DNA from: Budorcas taxicolor
Taxonomy: Eukaryota; Chordata; Mammalia; Artiodactyla; Bovidae
Length of the DNA: 64,000 bases
Assembly (NCBI RefSeq): GCF_023091745.1
Contig: NW_026291481.1
Span: forward strand, 682,001-746,000
Direction of reading: 5' to 3'
In this document: positions 1 to 11,500 of the stretch, piece by piece
Numbering within the stretch: position 1 is the stretch's first letter
How the letters are laid out: each line of letters begins with the position of its first letter
Position numbers and translations under genes: made by a program
The notes under the pieces: model-generated
Seen by the model: only the letters and a program-made list of their open reading frames with translations
Database searches by the model: none
Told to the model about the DNA's origin: nothing

Positions 1-36
1 CCAGGGGAGTCAGGTCTCGTCTAGAGTGGGGGCAAG

Positions 37-171
37 CACGTGCGCTTTCCTCCCGAGCTGCAGCAGTAGTGTCACGCTTCCTGTCACGTGGATCAAGGGA
101 TCTGTGGCTTTCCCTCGAGGCTGTCCCTCGAGGCTTTCCCACGAGGCTTTCCCACAGGGCTGTGCCACGTG
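37..171. other. Cluster of three CACGTG palindromes (E-box consensus) per monomer
   Basis: CACGTG occurs at 37-42, 85-90 and 166-171 in M1 and at the same places in most monomers, giving over 200 sites in the window. CACGTG is the consensus of USF/MYC-MAX type bHLH-zip factors, but binding here is untested. Some monomers lose one site by a CpG transition or other substitution: CATGTG in M2 and M8 (about 901 and 5797), CACGTT in the d/C group (M4, M6, M10, M16, M26, M30, M34, M36), and CAGGTG at about 40146, 52383 and 56462. The d/C-type monomers gain a fourth copy in CCCACGTGATT (for example 2881-2886). Confidence 0.5.
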
Positions 172-343
172 CCACCTTGGTGTGAGTCGATCCTCGGCGT
201 GAAAGACGAGGCGGTGAAGGGAAAAGAGGTTCCTCTGGAATGGACTGAGACATCTGGGGGACTCTTGGAATGGTGGCACGACCCTGGAGTTCCTCTCGCC
301 GTTCCTGTTGAGAGGGCCTCCACTTGAGATGCGACGGGAACGC

Positions 344-359
344 CGGGAACTCTTTCCCG
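344..359. repeat. Inverted repeat, 6-bp arms, 4-nt loop
   Basis: CGGGAA-CTCT-TTCCCG is a perfect hairpin-capable inverted repeat, present once in nearly every monomer (63163-63178 in M78). Just upstream CGGGAACGCCGGGAAC repeats CGGGAAC directly. In a subset of right-hand monomers the loop C becomes T, giving GAATTC (EcoRI) while keeping the arms: M43 about 34615, M46 about 37074, M56 about 45224, M60 about 48484, M61 about 49301, M63 about 50934 and M73 about 59088. M14 and M43 carry CCCGAAG instead of CCCGACG just past the 3' arm. With only six base pairs, this may have no structural role. Confidence 0.6.
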
Positions 360-3264
360 ACGAAGCAGGGAAAGGATCCCTCATCTCGAGCTACGAGGCG
401 GAAACGGGGCTCCTCTGGATGTGGGCGGGACCCTCGTGATTCCTCTTGAGTGGAGACGGGTATGTCGGGGAACTTCTTGATTTGCACCAAGGGTGTGAAG
501 GAGCCTTTAGAAGTTCCAGAGGTGAGGTGTGATCAGCCTCGAGACGCCTCAGCGGAAATGGGCCTCATCTCGCCAGGAGGGGAGAACCTCTTGGATTTTC
601 TCGAGTTGCGGCAGGTCTTCTCGAGTTACGACGGGGACCTCAGGGACCCGCTCTGGTGGCCTCAGGAAAGGCCAGTCACCATGCGAGTTGCTAGGGGACC
701 TCTCGGGATTCCTCTCCCGTCCATGCCGGGGCCTCAGTCCTTGTGTGGAGTCGGGGCCGGAACCTGAGGATTCCTCTCCAGTGTTGCCATGGATCTTGGG
801 GTGCTTCTGAGTCTCCCCAGGGGAGTCAGGCCTCGTCTCGAGTGGGGGCATGCACGTGCGCTTTCCTCCCGAGCTGCAGCAGTAGTGTCACGCTTCCTGT
901 CATGTGGATCAAGGGATCTGTGGCTTTCCCTCGAGGCTGTCCCTCGAGGCTTTCCCACGAGGCTTTCCCACAGGGCTGTGCCACGTGCCACCTTGGTGTG
1001 AGTCGATCCTCGGCGTGAAAGACGAGCCAGTGAAGGGAAAAGAGGTTCCTCTGGAATGGATTGAGACATCTGGGGGACTCTTGGAATGGTGGCACGACCC
1101 TGGAGTTCCTCTCGCCGTTCCTGTTGAGAGGGCCTCCTCTTGAGATGCGACGGGAACGCCGGGAACTCTTTCCCGACGAAGCAGGGAAAGGATCCCTCAT
1201 CTCGAGCTACGAGGCGGAAACGGGGCTCCTCTGGATGTGGGCGGGACCCTCGTGATTCCTCTCGAGTGGAGACGGGTATGTCGGGGAACTTCTTGATTTG
1301 CACCAAGGGTGTGAAGGAGCCTTTCGAAGTTCCAGAGGTGAGGTGTGATCAGCCTCGAGACGCCTCAGCGGAAATGGGCCTCATCTCGCCTGGAGGGGAG
1401 AACCTCCTGGATTTTCTCGAGTTGCGGCAGGTCTTCTCGAGTTACGACGGGGACCTCAGGGACCCGCTCTGGTGGCCTCAGGAAAGGCCAGTCCCCATGC
1501 GAGTTGCTAGGGGACCTCTCGGGATTCCTCTCCCGTCCATGCCGGGGCCTCAGTCCTTGTGTGGAGTCGGGGCCGGAACCTGAGGATTCCTCTCCAGTGT
1601 TGCCATGGATCTTGGGGTGCTTCTGAGTCTCCCCAGGGGAGTCAGGTCTCGTCTCGAGTGGGGGCATGCACGTGCGCTTTCCTCCCGAGCTGCAGCAGTA
1701 GTGTCACGCTTCCTGTCACGTGGATCAAGGGATCTGTGGCTTTCCCTCGAGGCTGTCCCTCGAGGCTTTCCCACGAGGCTTTCCCACAGGGCTGTGCCAC
1801 GTGCCAGCTTGGTGTGAGTCGATCCTCGGCGTGAAAGACGAGCCGGTGAAGGGAAAAGAGGTTCCTCTGGAAAGGACTGAGACATCTGGGGGACTCTTGG
1901 AATGGTGGCACGACCCTGGAGTTCCTCTCGCCGTTCCTGTTGAGAGGGCCTCCTCTTGAGATGCGACGGGAACGCCGGGAACTCTTTCCCGACGAAGCAG
2001 GGAAAGGATCCCTCATCTCGAGCTACGAGGCGCAAACGGGGCTCCTCTGGATGTGGGCGGGACCCTCGTGATTCCTCTCGAGTGGAGACGGGTATGTCGG
2101 GGAACTTCTTGATTTGCACCAAGGGTGTGAAGGAGCCTTTCGAAGTTCCAGAGGTGAGGTGTGATCAGCCTCGAGACGCCTCAGCGGAAATGGGCCTCAT
2201 CTCGCCTGGAGGGGAGAACCTCCTGGATTTTCTCGAGTTGCGGCAGGTCTTCTTGAGTTACGACGGGGACCTCAGGGACCCGCTCTGGTGGCCTCAGGAA
2301 AGGCCAGTCCCCATGCGAGTTGCTAGGGGACCTCTCTTGATTCCTCTCCCGTCCATGCCGGGGCCTCAGTCCTTGTGTGGAGTCGGGGCCGGAACCTGAG
2401 GATTCCTCTCCAGTGTTGCCATGGATCTTGGGGTGCTTCTGAGTCTCCCCAGGGGAGTCAGGCCTCGTCTCGAGTGGGGGCATGCACGTGCGCTTTCCTC
2501 CCGAGCTGCAGCAGTAGTGTCACGCTTCCTGTCACGTGGATCAAGGGATCTGTGGCTTTCCCTCGAGGCTGTCCCTCGCTGCTTTCCCACGAGGCTTTCC
2601 CACAGAGCTGTGCCACGTTCCACCTTGGTGTGAGTCGATCCTCGGCGTGAAAGACGAGCCGGTGAAGGGAAAAGAGGTTCCTCTGGAAAGGAGTGAGACA
2701 TCTGGGGGACTCTTGGAATGGTGGCACGACCCTGGAGTTCCTCTCGCCGTTCCTGTTGAGAGGGCCTCCTCTTGAAATGCGACGGGAACGCCGGGAACTC
2801 TTTCCCGACGAAGCAGGGAAAGGATCCCTCATCTCGAGCTAAGAGGCGGAAACGGGGCTCCTCTGGATGTGGGCGGGACCCACGTGATTCCTCTCGAGTG
2901 GAGACGGCTAGGTCGGGGAACTTCTTGATTTGCACCAAGGGTGTGAAGGACCCTTTCGAAGTTCCAGAGGTGAGGTGTGATCAGCCTCGAGACGCCTCAG
3001 CGGAAATGGGCCTCATCTCGCCTGGAGGGGAGAACCTCCTGGATTTTCTTGAGTTGCGGCAGGTCTTCTCGAGTTACGACGGGGACCTCAGGGAACCGCT
3101 CTGGTGGCCTCAGGAAAGGCCAGTCCCCATGCGAGTTGCTAGGGGACCTCTCGGGATTCCTCTCCCGTCCCTGCCGGGGCCTCAGTCCTTGTGTGGAGTC
3201 GGGGCCGGAACCTGAGGATTCCTCTCCAGTGTTGCCATGGATCTTGGGGTGCTTCTGAGTCTCC

Positions 3265-4896
3265 CCAGGGGAGTCAGGTCTCGTCTAGAGTGGGGGCAAG
3301 CACGTGCGCTTTCCTCCCGAGCTGCAGCAGTAGTGTCACGCTTCCTGTCACGTGGATCAAGGGATCTGTGGCTTTCCCTCGAGGCTGTCCCTCGAGGCTT
3401 TCCCACGAGGCTTTCCCACAGGGCTGTGCCACGTGCCACCTTGGTGTGAGTCGATCCTCGGCGTGAAAGACGAGGCGGTGAAGGGAAAAGAGGTTCCTCT
3501 GGAATGGACTGAGACATCTGGGGGACTCTTGGAATGGTGGCACGACCCTGGAGTTCCTCTCGCCGTTCCTGTTGAGAGGGCCTCCACTTGAGATGCGACG
3601 GGAACGCCGGGAACTCTTTCCCGACGAAGCAGGGAAAGGATCCCTCATCTCGAGCTACGAGGCGGAAACGGGGCTCCTCTGGATGTGGGCGGGACCCTCG
3701 TGATTCCTCTTGAGTGGAGACGGGTATGTCGGGGAACTTCTTGATTTGCACCAAGGGTGTGAAGGATCCTTTAGAAGTTCCAGAGGTGAGGTGTGATCAG
3801 CCTCGAGACGCCTCAGCGGAAATGGGCCTCATCTCGCCAGGAGGGGAGAACCTCTTGGATTTTCTCGAGTTGCGGCAGGTCTTCTCGAGTTACGACGGGG
3901 ACCTCAGGGACCCGCTCTGGTGGCCTCAGGAAAGGCCAGTCACCATGCGAGTTGCTAGGGGACCTCTCGGGATTCCTCTCCCGTCCATGCCGGGGCCTCA
4001 GTCCTTGTGTGGAGTCGGGGCCGGAACCTGAGGATTCCTCTCCAGTGTTGCCATGGATCTTGGGGTGCTTCTGAGTCTCCCCAGGGGAGTCAGGCCTCGT
4101 CTCGAGTGGGGGCATGCACGTGCGCTTTCCTCCCGAGCTGCAGCAGTAGTGTCACGCTTCCTGTCACGTGGATCAAGGGATCTGTGGCTTTCCCTCGAGG
4201 CTGTCCCTCGCTGCTTTCCCACGAGGCTTTCCCACAGAGCTGTGCCACGTTCCACCTTGGTGTGAGTCGATCCTCGGCGTGAAAGACGAGCCGGTGAAGG
4301 GAAAAGAGGTTCCTCTGGAAAGGACTGAGACATCTGGGGGACTCTTGGAATGGTGGCACGACCCTGGAGTTCCTCTCGCCGTTCCTGTTGAGAGGGCCTC
4401 CTCTTGAAATGCGACGGGAACGCCGGGAACTCTTTCCCGACGAAGCAGGGAAAGGATCCCTCATCTCGAGCTAAGAGGCGGAAACGGGGCTCCTCTGGAT
4501 GTGGGCGGGACCCACGTGATTCCTCTCGAGTGGAGACGGCTAGGTCGGGGAACTTCTTGATTTGCACCAAGGGTGTGAAGGACCCTTTCGAAGTTCCAGA
4601 GGTGAGGTGTGATCAGCCTCGAGACGCCTCAGCGGAAATGGGCCTCATCTCGCCTGGAGGGGAGAACCTCCTGGATTTTCTTGAGTTGCGGCAGGTCTTC
4701 TCGAGTTACGACGGGGACCTCAGGGAACCGCTCTGGTGGCCTCAGGAAAGGCCAGTCCCCATGCGAGTTGCTAGGGGACCTCTCGGGATTCCTCTCCCGT
4801 CCCTGCCGGGGCCTCAGTCCTTGTGTGGAGTCGGGGCCGGAACCTGAGGATTCCTCTCCAGTGTTGCCATGGATCTTGGGGTGCTTCTGAGTCTCC
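3265..4896 (+). repeat. Two-monomer (ad) truncated higher-order copy
   Basis: M5 is a-type and M6 is d-type, so types b and c are absent between two complete tetramers (M1-M4 and M7-M10). M4-M5 and M6-M7 therefore look like a 1632-bp direct duplication. M5 carries a private change, GAAGGATCCTTTAG near 3765, where M1 and M7 have GAAGGAGCC; it creates an additional GGATCC. Known satellite behaviour: unequal exchange between misaligned tetramers produces such loss or gain of whole monomers. Confidence 0.7.
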
Positions 4897-7800
4897 CCAG
4901 GGGAGTCAGGTCTCGTCTAGAGTGGGGGCAAGCACGTGCGCTTTCCTCCCGAGCTGCAGCAGTAGTGTCACGCTTCCTGTCACGTGGATCAAGGGATCTG
5001 TGGCTTTCCCTCGAGGCTGTCCCTCGAGGCTTTCCCACGAGGCTTTCCCACAGGGCTGTGCCACGTGCCACCTTGGTGTGAGTCGATCCTCGGCGTGAAA
5101 GACGAGGCGGTGAAGGGAAAAGAGGTTCCTCTGGAATGGACTGAGACATCTGGGGGACTCTTGGAATGGTGGCACGACCCTGGAGTTCCTCTCGCCGTTC
5201 CTGTTGAGAGGGCCTCCACTTGAGATGCGACGGGAACGCCGGGAACTCTTTCCCGACGAAGCAGGGAAAGGATCCCTCATCTCGAGCTACGAGGCGGAAA
5301 CGGGGCTCCTCTGGATGTGGGCGGGACCCTCGTGATTCCTCTTGAGTGGAGACGGGTATGTCGGGGAACTTCTTGATTTGCACCAAGGGTGTGAAGGAGC
5401 CTTTAGAAGTTCCAGAGGTGAGGTGTGATCAGCCTCGAAACGCCTCAGCGGAAATGGGCCTCATCTCGCCAGGAGGGGAGAACCTCTTGGATTTTCTCGA
5501 GTGGCGGCAGGTCTTCTCGAGTTACGACGGGGACCTCAGGGACCCGCTCTGGTGGCCTCAGGAAAGGCCAGTCACCATGCGAGTTGCTAGGGGACCTCTC
5601 GGGATTCCTCTCCCGTCCATGCCGGGGCCTCAGTCCTTGTGTGGAGTCGGGGCCGGAACCTGAGGATTCCTCTCCAGTGTTGCCATGGATCTTGGGGTGC
5701 TTCTGAGTCTCCCCAGGGGAGTCAGGCCTCGTCTCGAGTGGGGGCATGCACGTGCGCTTTCCTCCCGAGCTGCAGCAGTAGTGTCACGCTTCCTGTCATG
5801 TGGATCAAGGGATCTGTGGCTTTCCCTCGAGGCTGTCCCTCGAGGCTTTCCCACGAGGCTTTCCCACAGGGCTGTGCCACGTGCCACCTTGGTGTGAGTC
5901 GATCCTCGGCGTGAAAGACGAGCCAGTGAAGGGAAAAGAGGTTCCTCTGGAATGGATTGAGACATCTGGGGGACTCTTGGAATGGTGGCACGACCCTGGA
6001 GTTCCTCTCGCCGTTCCTGTTGAGAGGGCCTCCTCTTGAGATGCGACGGGAACGCCGGGAACTCTTTCCCGACGAAGCAGGGAAAGGATCCCTCATCTCG
6101 AGCTACGAGGCGGAAACGGGGCTCCTCTGGATGTGGGCGGGACCCTCGTGATTCCTCTCGAGTGGAGACGGGTATGTCGGGGAACTTCTTGATTTGCACC
6201 AAGGGTGTGAAGGAGCCTTTCGAAGTTCCAGAGGTGAGGTGTGATCAGCCTCGAGACGCCTCAGCGGAAATGGGCCTCATCTCGCCTGGAGGGGAGAACC
6301 TCCTGGATTTTCTCGAGTTGCGGCAGGTCTTCTCGAGTTACGACGGGGACCTCAGGGACCCGCTCTGGTGGCCTCAGGAAAGGCCAGTCCCCATGCGAGT
6401 TGCTAGGGGACCTCTCTTGATTCCTCTCCCGTCCATGCCGGGGCCTCAGTCCTTGTGTGGAGTCGGGGCCGGAACCTGAGGATTCCTCTCCAGTGTTGCC
6501 ATGGATCTTGGGGTGCTTCTGAGTCTCCCCAGGGGAGTCAGGTCTCGTCTCGAGTGGGGGCATGCACGTGCGCTTTCCTCCCGAGCTGCAGCAGTAGTGT
6601 CACGCTTCCTGTCACGTGGATCAAGGGATCTGTGGCTTTCCCTCGAGGCTGTCCCTCGAGGCTTTCCCACGAGGCTTTCCCACAGGGCTGTGCCACGTGC
6701 CAGCTTGGTGTGAGTCGATCCTCAGCGTGAAAGACGAGCCGGTGAAGGGAAAAGAGGTTCCTCTGGAATGGACTGAGACATCTGGGGGACTCTTGGAATG
6801 GTGGCACGACCCTGGAGTTCCTCTCGCCGTTCCTGTTGAGAGGGCCTCCTCTTGAGATGCGACGGGAACGCCGGGAACTCTTTCCCGACGAAGCAGGGAA
6901 AGGATCCCTCATCTCGAGCTACGAGGCGCAAACGGGGCTCCTCTGGATGTGGGCGGGACCCTCGTGATTCCTCTCGAGTGGAGACGGGTATGTCGGGGAA
7001 CTTCTTGATTTGCACCAAGGGTGTGAAGGAGCCTTTCGAAGTTCCAGAGGTGAGGTGTGATCAGCCTCGAGACGCCTCAGCGGAAATGGGCCTCATCTCG
7101 CCTGGAGGGGAGAACCTCCTGGATTTTCTCGAGTTGCGGCAGGTCTTCTTGAGTTACGACGGGGACCTCAGGGACCCGCTCTGGTGGCCTCAGGAAAGGC
7201 CAGTCCCCATGCGAGTTGCTAGGGGACCTCTCTTGATTCCTCTCCCGTCCATGCCGGGGCCTCAGTCCTTGTGTGGAGTCGGGGCCGGAACCTGAGGATT
7301 CCTCTCCAGGGTTGCCATGGATCTTGGGGTGCTTCTGAGTCTCCCCAGGGGAGTCAGGCCTCGTCTCGAGTGGCGGCATGCACGTGCGCTTTCCTCCCGA
7401 GCTGCAGCAGTAGTGTCACGCTTCCTGTCACGTGGATCAAGGGATCTGTGGCTTTCCCTCGAGGCTGTCCCTCGAGGCTTTCCCACGAGGCTTTCCCACA
7501 GAGCTGTGCCACGTTCCACCTTGGTGTGAGTCGATCCTCGGCGTGAAAGACGAGCCGGTGAAGGGAAAAGAGTTTCCTCTGGAAAGGACTGAGACATCTG
7601 GGGGACTCTTGGAATGGTGGCACGACCCTGGAGTTCCTCTCGCCGTTCCTGTTGAGAGGGCCTCCTCTTGAAATGCGACGGGAACGCCGGGAACTCTTTC
7701 CCGACGAAGCAGGGAAAGGATCCCTCATCTCGAGCTAAGAGGCGGAAACGGGGCTCCTCTGGATGTGGGCGGGACCCACGTGATTCCTCTCGAGTGGAGA

Positions 7801-8500
7801 CGGCTAGGTCGGGGAACTTCTTGATTTGCACCAAGGGTGTGAAGGACCCTTTCGAAGTTCCAGAGGTGAGGTGTGATCAGCCTCGAGACGCGTCAGCGGA
7901 AATGGGCCTCATCTCGCCTGGAGGGGAGAACCTCCTGGATTTTCTTGAGTTGCGGCAGGTCTTCTCGAGTTACGACGGGGACCTCAGGGAACCGCTCTGG
8001 TGGCCTCAGGAAAGGCCAGTCCCCATGCGAGTTGCTAGGGGACCTCTCGGGATTCCTCTCCCGTCCCTGCCGGGGCCTCAGTCCTTGTGTGGAGTCGGGG
8101 CCGGAACCTGAGGATTCCTCTCCAGTGTTGCCATGGATCTTGGGGTGCTTCTGAGTCTCCCCAGGGGAGTCAGGTCTCGTCTAGAGTGGGGGCATGCACG
8201 TGCGCTTTCCTCCCGAGCTGCAGCAGTAGTGTCACGCTTCCTGTCACGTGGATCAAGGGATCTGTGGCTTTCCCTCGAGGCTGTCCCTCGAGGCTTTCCC
8301 ACGAGGCTTTCCCACAGGGCTGTGCCACGTGCCACCTTGGTGTGAGTCGATCCTCGGCGTGAAAGACGAGGCGGTGAAGGGAAAAGAGGTTCCTCTGGAA
8401 TGGACTGAGACATCTGGGGGACTCTTGGAATGGTGGCACGACCCTGGAGTTCCTCTCGCCGTTCCTGTTGAGAGGGCCTCCACTTGAGATGCGACGGGAA

Positions 8501-11500
8501 CGCCGGGAACTCTTTCCCGACGAAGCAGGGAAAGGATCCCTCATCTCGAGCTACGAGGCGGAAACGGGGCTCCTCTGGATGTGGGCGGGACCCTCGTGAT
8601 TCCTCTCGAGTGGAGACGGGTATGTCGGGGAACTTCTTGATTTGCACCAAGGGTGTGAAGGAGCCTTTCGAAGTTCCAGAGGTGAGGTGTGATCAGCCTC
8701 GAGAGGCCTCAGCGGAAATGGGCCTCATCTCGCCTGGAGGGGAGAACCTCCTGGATTTTCTCGAGTTGCGGCAGGTCTTCTCGAGTTACGACGGGGACCT
8801 CAGGGACCCGCTCTGGTGGCCTCAGGAAAGGCCACTCCCCATGCGAGTTGCTAGGGGACCTCTCGGGATTCCTCTCCCGTCCATGCCGGGGCCTCAGTCC
8901 TTGTGTGGAGTCGGGGCCGGAACCTGAGGATTCCTCTCCAGTGTTGCCATGGATCTTGGGGTGCTTCTGAGTCTCCCCAGGGGAGTCAGGCCTCGTCTCG
9001 AGTGGGGGCATGCACGTGCGCTTTCCTCCCGAGCTGCAGCAGTAGTGTCACGCTTCCTGTCACGTGGATCAAGGGATCTGTGGCTTTCCCTCGAGGCTGT
9101 CCCTCGAGGCTTTCCCACGAGGCTTTCCCACAGGGCTGTGCCACGTGCCACCTTGGTGTGAGTCGATCCTCGGCGTGAAAGACGAGCCGGTGAAGGGAAA
9201 AGTGGTTCCTCTGGAATGGACTGAGACATCTGGGGGACTCTTGGAATGGTGGCACGACCCTGGAGTTCCTCTCGCCGTTCCTGTTGAGAGGGCCTCCTCT
9301 TGAGATGCGACGGGAACGCCAGGAACTCTTTCCCGACGAAGCAGGGAAAGGATCCCTCATCTCGAGCTACGAGGCGGAAACGGGGCTCCTCTGGATGTGG
9401 GCGGGACCCTCGTGATTCCTCTCGAGTGGAGACGGGTATGTCGGGGAACTTCTTGATTTGTACCAAGGGTGCGAAGGACCCTTTCAAAGTTCCAGAGGGG
9501 AGGTGTGATCAGCCTCGGGACGCCTCAGCGGAAATGGGCCTCATCTCGCCTGGAGGGGAGAACCTCCTGGATTTTCTCGAGTTGCGGCAGGTCTTCTTGA
9601 GTTACGACGGGGACTTCAGGGACCCGCTCTGGTGGCCTCAGGAAAGGCCAGTCCCCATGCAAGTTGCTAGGGGACCTCTCGGGATTCCTCTCCCGTCCAT
9701 GCCGGGGCCTCAGTCCTTGTGTGGAGTTGGGGCCGGAACCTGAGGATTCCTCTCCAGTGTTGCCATGGATCTTGGGGTGCTTCTGAGTCTCCCCAGGGGA
9801 GTCAGGTCTCGTCTCGAGTGGGGGCATGCACGTGCGCTTTCCTCCCGAGCTGCAGCAGTAGTGTCACGCTTCCTGTCACGTGGATCAAGGGATCTGTGGC
9901 TTTCCCTCGAGGCTGTCCCTCGAGGCTTTCCCACGAGGCTTTCCCACAGGGCTGTGCCACGTGCCAGCTTGGTGTGAGTCGATCCTCGGCGTGAAAGACG
10001 AGCCGGTGAAGGGAAAAGAGGTTCCTCTGGAATGGACTGAGACATCTGGGGGACTCTTGGAATGGTGGCACGACCCTGAAGTTCCTCTCGCCGTTCCTGT
10101 TGAGAGGGCCTCCTCTTGAGATGCGACGGGAACGCCGGGAACTCTTTCCCGACGAAGCAGGGAAAGGATCCCTCATCTCGAGCTACGAGGCGCAAACGGA
10201 GCTCCTCTGGATGTGGGCGGGACCCTCGTGATTCCTCTCGAGTGGAGACGGGTATGTCGGGGAACTTCTTGATTTGCACCAAGGGTGTGAAGGACCCTTT
10301 CGAAGTTCCAGAGGTGAGGTGTGATCAGCCTCGAGACGCCTCAGCGGAAATGGGCCTCATCTCGCCTGGAGGGGAGAACCTCTTGGATTTTCTCGAGTTG
10401 CGGCAGGTCTTCTCGAGTTACGACTGGGACCTCAGGGACCCGTTCTGGTGGCCTCGGGAAAGGCAAGTCCCAATGCAAGTTGCTAGGGGACCTCTCGGGA
10501 TTCCTCTCCCGTCCATGCCGGGGCCTCAGTCCTTGTGTGGAGTCGGGGCCGGAACCTGAGGATTCCTCTCCAGTGTTGCCATGGATCTTGGGGTGCTTCT
10601 GAGTCTCCCCAGGGGAGTCAGGCCTCGTCTCGAGTGGCGGCATGCACGTGCGCTTTCCTCCCGAGCTGCAGCAGTAGTGTCACGCTTCCTGTCACGTGGA
10701 TCAAGGGATCTGTGGCTTTCCCTCGAGGCTGTCCCTCGAGGCTTTCCCACGAGGCTTTCCCACAGGGCTGTGCCACGTGCCACCTTGGTGTGAGTCGATC
10801 CTCGGCGTGAAAGACGAGCCGGTGAAGGGAAAAGAGGTTCCTCTGGAAAGGACTGAGACATCTGGGGGACTCTTGGAATGGTGGCACGACCCTGGAGTTC
10901 CTCTCGCCGTTCCTGTTGAGAGGGCCTCCTCTTGAAATGCGACCGGAACGCCGGGAACTCTTTCCCGAAGAAGCAGGGAAAGGATCCCTTATCTCGAGCT
11001 AAGAGGCGGAAACGGGGCTCCTCTGGATGTGGGCGGGACCCTCGTGATTCCTCTCGAGTGGAGACGGGTATGTCGGGGAACTTCTTGATTTGCACCAAGG
11101 GTGTGAAGGAGCCTTTCGAAGTTCCAGAGGTGAGGTGTGATCAGCCTCGAGAGGCCTCAGCGGAAATGGACCTCATCTCGCCTGGAGGGGAGAACCTCCT
11201 GGATTTTCTCGAGTTGCGGCAGGTCTTCTCGAGTTACGACGGGGACCTCAGGGAACCGCTCTGGTGGCCTCAGGAAAGGCCAGTCCCCATGCGAGTTGCT
11301 AGGGGACCTCTCGGGATTCCTCTCCCGTCCATGCCGGGGCCTCAGTCCTTGTGTGGAGTCGGGGCCGGAACCTGAGGATTCCTCTCCAGTGTTGCCATGG
11401 ATCTTGGGGTGCTTCTGAGTCTCCCCAGGGGAGTCAGGTCTCGTCTCGAGTGGGGGCATGCACGTGCGCTTTCCTCCCGAGCTGCAGCAGTAGTGTCACG

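Larger units (their letters stand above)
1..8500 (+). repeat. Higher-order block 1: tetramer abcd, with a truncated copy (abcd-ad-abcd-a)
   Basis: Shared diagnostic variants give the order M1 a, M2 b, M3 c, M4 d, M5 a, M6 d, M7 a, M8 b, M9 c, M10 d, M11 a in its 5' half. Type a has TCTCGTCTAGAG, GACGAGGCGG and GCCTCCACTTGAG; M1, M5 and M7 also share GGGGCAAGCACG, which M11 lacks. Type b has CATGTGGATC and GGATTGAGAC (M2, M8). Type c has GAGGCGCAAACGG and CCTCTCTTGATT (M3, M9). Type d has CTCTTGAAATGC, GAGCTAAGAGG, ACCCACGTGATT, GGCTAGGTCGG, GGGAACCGCTC and CCCTGCCGGGG (M4, M6, M10). The segment from base 1 matches the segment from 4897 at an offset of 4896 bp (six monomers), because an extra two-monomer unit sits between two full tetramers. 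Confidence 0.78.

Noticed and set aside
836..1440. CTCGAG palindromes (about eight per unit) as a regulatory motif
   Set aside because: They fall on the core of the 31-bp and 13-bp subrepeats, so their number follows from the repeat structure and needs no functional explanation.
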